A stretch of 54,264 nucleotides of DNA from NCBI GenBank assembly GCA_022844475.1, contig JALHLR010000025.1:1-54264 (forward strand). Reading direction: 5' to 3'. The notes beneath the pieces are model-generated. The model was not told the origin of the DNA, searched no databases, and saw only the letters and a list, made by a program, of their open reading frames with translations. This DNA comes from Hyphomonadaceae bacterium. Lineage in GTDB: Bacteria > Pseudomonadota > Alphaproteobacteria > Caulobacterales > Hyphomonadaceae. Each line of letters opens with the position of its first letter. Position 1 is the stretch's first letter. A program made the translations under genes and the position numbers. Below, one piece after another: positions 51,471 through 54,264 of this stretch.

Positions 51471-52934
51471 ATGCGCGCGCGCACGAGGGACACTCTACAA
51501 CCGATCCGCAGAAACTCGCAGCGCGCGCTGCAAGCCGTCCTGAGCGGAAATCGTCCAAGCTATCCCGACCTCCTCAAGCTGACGAACGCAGATCTCGGAG
51601 ATCTGCTGCGTCGTGGCGCCGACATGGCGGAGCTCGGTCAACCGCCTTCGGCGTCAACCCAGCCTTGCTTGGACGAGGTGAGGGTCACCGCATATTTCTA
51701 CGACCTCAACGAAGCGGGCGCAGATCAGGCCGGCCAAGTGGTTAGCAGGCAGCAGCAGATCATTGAAGCCGCTGCGATCAAGCGTGACGAGATGAGTGTC
51801 GACAGATTTGTCGGCAGGCTGCGGGATGAAGCGCAGATTGCGCTGACCGAAATCAAACTCAAGCTTGATCCTCTGGTGACCAAACGAAACGAGAAGAGCC
51901 GGCAGCTGAGGAAGATGCAGGTGCTCGAAAATGGTTCGGGGAGTTCTTCGTACGCGAAATCCGCTTGGCCGGCGGCAGGGCTTCTCAGCCTATGCATTGG
52001 CGCAGAAGCGGCGATGAATGCGCCCATCTTTGCTGACGGCGACGCGCTCGGCGCTGTCGGCGGTTGGCCCTTGGCGCTTGCGGCAAGCGCGATAAACGTC
52101 GGCGTCGGTTCTGCCATCGCGTTCGGTCGGCGCGAGCTTCGTCGTCCCTCCCAAGCCTCCAGGTTTATGGGCGCCTCGCAAATCGCAATCGCGACGGTGT
52201 TTGGTGTCTCGATGGCGCTGCTGGCGGCGCACTACCGGCACGCGATCATGACGGATCCCAGCACCGCGATGACGGCGGCATGGGACACCATCAGGGTGAA
52301 CTTCTTGCCGCCCAGCGTCGACATCAAAACCGGCAGCTTGATGGGAATGTCGGTGATCGGTGGCGTCGCCGCGTATTACGAGACGATGAAAACCTACGGA
52401 CAATATCCAGGCTACAGGTCCCGCGCGATCGAACTGGAAGACGCCGATAGGGCGCTCAATCGCTTCCGTCTAAATGCTGCCGATGAACTCCGCGAGATGA
52501 GGGCGGATGCGCAACGGGAAATCGATGACCATCGCAAGGCGATGAAGCTTCGGCTCGAGCAAGCGCGCCGCGCCAAAGGTGAGGCGCAGCTGGCTATCGG
52601 GAAATATTACGACTGGATCCAACTCGTCGGCGGCGCCCACAAGACGGCTTTGACAAGCTTCTGGCAAGGCAACTCAGCTGTCCGATCAGACGCCTCGCCC
52701 GATCACTTCGGCACCATACCTGATCTCGACCCGCCGCAGCTGAAGCTTGATGAACGGATCGAAGAGCTCGTCAACCAGATCGAAGAGGCCTTCGAGGTCG
52801 TCGCCAGGCGTGTGCAAGAAGCACTCGAGGAAATCGAGCAGATCATTCGCAACGCACTGATGGAGATCGGCATCCTTGGCGCCTCGATCAATCGCGCTCT
52901 CGGTCATGAACCGCCGCCGGCAGGTGCAACATGA
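51471..52934 (+). CDS. Membrane and coiled-coil protein of unknown function
   Basis: From ATG 51471 (MRARTRDTLQPIRRNSQRAL, preceded by GGGGACGCAGCA) it has 487 residues; the reading from 51402 lacks a good start. Residues about 155-200 and 230-300 hold three to four hydrophobic segments (WPAAGLLSLCIGAEAAM, GWPLALAASAINVGVGSAIAFG, QIAIATVFGVSMALLAAHY). A long basic coiled coil follows (ADELREMRADAQREIDDHRKAM), and the C-terminal tail is helical (IEELVNQIEEAFEVVARRVQEALEEIEQ). It overlaps the vWA-like gene by 4 bp. No family is recognised; together the two may form a membrane assembly. Confidence 0.6.
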   Translation: MRARTRDTLQPIRRNSQRALQAVLSGNRPSYPDLLKLTNADLGDLLRRGADMAELGQPPSASTQPCLDEVRVTAYFYDLNEAGADQAGQVVSRQQQIIEAAAIKRDEMSVDRFVGRLRDEAQIALTEIKLKLDPLVTKRNEKSRQLRKMQVLENGSGSSSYAKSAWPAAGLLSLCIGAEAAMNAPIFADGDALGAVGGWPLALAASAINVGVGSAIAFGRRELRRPSQASRFMGASQIAIATVFGVSMALLAAHYRHAIMTDPSTAMTAAWDTIRVNFLPPSVDIKTGSLMGMSVIGGVAAYYETMKTYGQYPGYRSRAIELEDADRALNRFRLNAADELREMRADAQREIDDHRKAMKLRLEQARRAKGEAQLAIGKYYDWIQLVGGAHKTALTSFWQGNSAVRSDASPDHFGTIPDLDPPQLKLDERIEELVNQIEEAFEVVARRVQEALEEIEQIIRNALMEIGILGASINRALGHEPPPAGAT

Positions 52935-53773
52935 AACGGCGGTCGCAAAGGTTTTCGGGGCATAGATTGTCACGGTTCTCGCTCGCCGACTGGTTAAGCG
53001 ACAACAAGGGCATGCTCATCGGCGCGCCGATGATTGCTCTCAGTCTGGTCGTTGTAGCGGGAACTACGATGTCGACCGACAACCTGCGGCGTGACCGCGA
53101 AGTCGATCCCGCAACGCTCTGCTCCGTTTCTAAACCGCCTTCAGGTCTCACCCTCGTTCTTGTCGATCGCACCGACCCGTTGGCTCAAGAAAATGGACCG
53201 CGCTTTCAGCAGATGATGGTTGGCCTTGGGGAGACCGCGCTCCGCGCCGAGCGTCTCACCATCATCCCCTTCGCCGACAACCTAGGCGCGCCGCTCACGC
53301 CGATCTTCGACGTTTGTTCGCCTGGTCGGCGCAAAGATGCTGACGCCTGGACGGAAAGCGGCGCGTTGATGGAGAAGGCCTATAAGGACAAGTTCCTGGC
53401 GCCGTTGGACGAAGCAATCGCGCAGCTCTCGAAGCCCTCAAAATCAGATTACTCTCCGATCACGCGCCAGATCGAACGGGTAACGAAGGACCGCACGCTT
53501 ACTGCCGTTGGTGGTCCCGCAAAAATAATTCTCCTGTCGGACCTGCTCGAAAACACCACCGAACAGTCGGTCTATGACTCGGGACCGTTTGAGCTTCCTC
53601 CGCCGAGAAGTCAGTTCTTGAAAGGCTTCACTGTGCAGATCGTGCAGTTGGGCAACACTCGCGCCGCGGCGCTGCAGTCGCCTGAACTGACGGAGAAGTG
53701 GGTGGCCTGGTTCCGTGCTGCTGGAGCTACCATCGACGACGCCTACCTGCGTCCCGGCGAATGGAATGGCTGA
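52931..53773 (+). CDS. Membrane-anchored vWA-like protein
   Basis: A 280-residue protein with one transmembrane helix (GMLIGAPMIALSLVVVAGTT, about residues 27-46) preceded by a basic stretch, so most of it would be periplasmic. The globular part resembles a von Willebrand A fold: GLTLVLVDRTDPLA with an Asp-x-Thr-Asp site in place of DxSxS, TIIPFADN and IILLSDLLENTTE at strand positions. The start overlaps the stop of the preceding membrane gene (ATGA), so the two are translated together. The partner and ligand are unknown. Confidence 0.55.
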   Translation: MKRRSQRFSGHRLSRFSLADWLSDNKGMLIGAPMIALSLVVVAGTTMSTDNLRRDREVDPATLCSVSKPPSGLTLVLVDRTDPLAQENGPRFQQMMVGLGETALRAERLTIIPFADNLGAPLTPIFDVCSPGRRKDADAWTESGALMEKAYKDKFLAPLDEAIAQLSKPSKSDYSPITRQIERVTKDRTLTAVGGPAKIILLSDLLENTTEQSVYDSGPFELPPPRSQFLKGFTVQIVQLGNTRAAALQSPELTEKWVAWFRAAGATIDDAYLRPGEWNG

Positions 53774-54070
53774 CCTTCCAGTCGCTTTAAATCTTACACA
53801 TGATACGCGCCGGACAACGCGACGGCGAATCTACAAATCATCCTCGGCATCGATTGCTCAAAGGCGAGACCTGTAGACGAAGCGTCCTGGCACGCGTCCC
53901 CCACTGCACCTTCAACCCCGGATTTCCCGCCAGGGCAGCGTTTGCTTGTCACGCCCATCAAGCGTCCGGCGCATGCCCGCTCAAGGGGCCGAGGCTTCGC
54001 GCTGCGCGCTGCAGGCCGCACCAACCCCTTGCGCGGTCACCGCTGCGCTTGCTTTCCGGGCGCTCTCGAA

Positions 54071-54115
54071 GGGCGTCGCAAACGCGACCCCGGCGGGAAT
54101 GATCCCGCGGGATCA
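54071..54115. promoter_or_regulatory. Hairpin and palindrome upstream of ssb
   Basis: GTCGC/GCGAC arms around AAAC lie at about 54075-54088, followed by a perfect 16-bp palindrome TGATCCCGCGGGATCA at 54100-54115, 14 bases before the ssb GTG. The palindrome is a likely operator. The remaining 53774-54070 stretch shows no gene; the readings in it are shadows. Confidence 0.45.
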
Positions 54116-54129
54116 CAAGGAAGAGCATC

Positions 54130-54264
54130 GTGGATCGCGCATCATTCGAACTCATCGGCAATGTCGGCAAACTTGAGATCAAGTCGATCAAGGATGACAA
54201 GAAACTTGCTATCGTCTCCGTGGCCACGTCCGAACGCTGGAAAGGTGAAGGTGGCGACTGGATT
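54130..54264 (+). CDS. ssb: Single-stranded DNA-binding protein (3' end outside window)
   Basis: A GTG at 54130, preceded by AAGGAAGAG, opens a frame that runs to the last base: (M)DRASFELIGNVGKLEIKS, then DDKKLAIVSVATSERWKGEGGDW. The IGNVG...VSVATSERW pattern is the OB-fold N-terminus of bacterial and mobile-element Ssb proteins. Forty-five codons are visible. An extra ssb, with parB, is common in conjugative elements, where it protects incoming single strands. The true start and the C-terminal tail cannot be checked here. Confidence 0.8.
   Translation, partial: MDRASFELIGNVGKLEIKSIKDDKKLAIVSVATSERWKGEGGDWI

Noticed and set aside
1..54264. Search for CRISPR arrays, tRNA or rRNA genes, IS ends and integrase genes
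   Set aside because: None could be recognised by eye; the window is treated as mobile only on the basis of trb, parB and ssb.

Overview
The window looks like a mobile or accessory stretch of an alphaproteobacterial genome. GC content is high, the SOS box is of the alphaproteobacterial GTTC-N7-GTTC type, and the lasso-peptide locus carries a TonB receptor, FecR, FecI-type sigma factor and isopeptidase, an arrangement known mainly from Caulobacterales and Sphingomonadales. The Trb-type conjugation genes at the left end and the parB and ssb genes at the right end suggest that the whole window lies on an integrative conjugative element or conjugative plasmid. No integrase, relaxase, attachment site, tRNA or CRISPR array was seen. 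The exact host is not resolved.

Layout. 1-8.8 kb (minus strand): traF, traG, copG-like, trbB, trbC, trbD, trbE, trbJ and partial trbL, a tightly packed operon for the mating-pair-formation type IV secretion system. 8.8-9.15 kb: a repeat-rich control region. 9.16-11.1 kb: an AbiE-like toxin-antitoxin pair whose antitoxin carries a PD-(D/E)xK-like N-terminus. 11.1-12.5 kb: AsnC/Lrp and GntR regulators on either side of an orphan attenuator-like leader.

12.7-26.3 kb: a complete lasso-peptide locus. It has an exporter (D), a LuxR-type regulator, an STN-type TonB receptor, a lipoprotein isopeptidase, two tiny tandem precursor genes (37 aa each, not covered by ordinary gene calls), the lasso cyclase (C), FecR, two tandem XRE regulators with their own operators, an ECF sigma factor, and a one-piece B protein. 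The expected cycle is: B removes the leader, C closes a 9-residue ring between Gly1 and Glu9, D exports the peptide, the TonB receptor re-imports or senses it and signals through FecR to the sigma factor, and the isopeptidase opens it.

26.3-30 kb: two HExxH metallopeptidase-like proteins, a small membrane protein and an orphan. 30-35.5 kb: the SOS-regulated imuA-imuB-dnaE2 mutagenesis cassette. 35.6-47 kb: a probable defence island with two very large nuclease-STAND ATPase proteins facing each other across a HsdR_N-like nuclease gene. 47.3-54.3 kb: parB (apparently frameshifted at its 3' end, followed by a clear terminator), three or four unassigned genes including a membrane coiled-coil protein and a membrane-anchored vWA-like protein, and the start of ssb.
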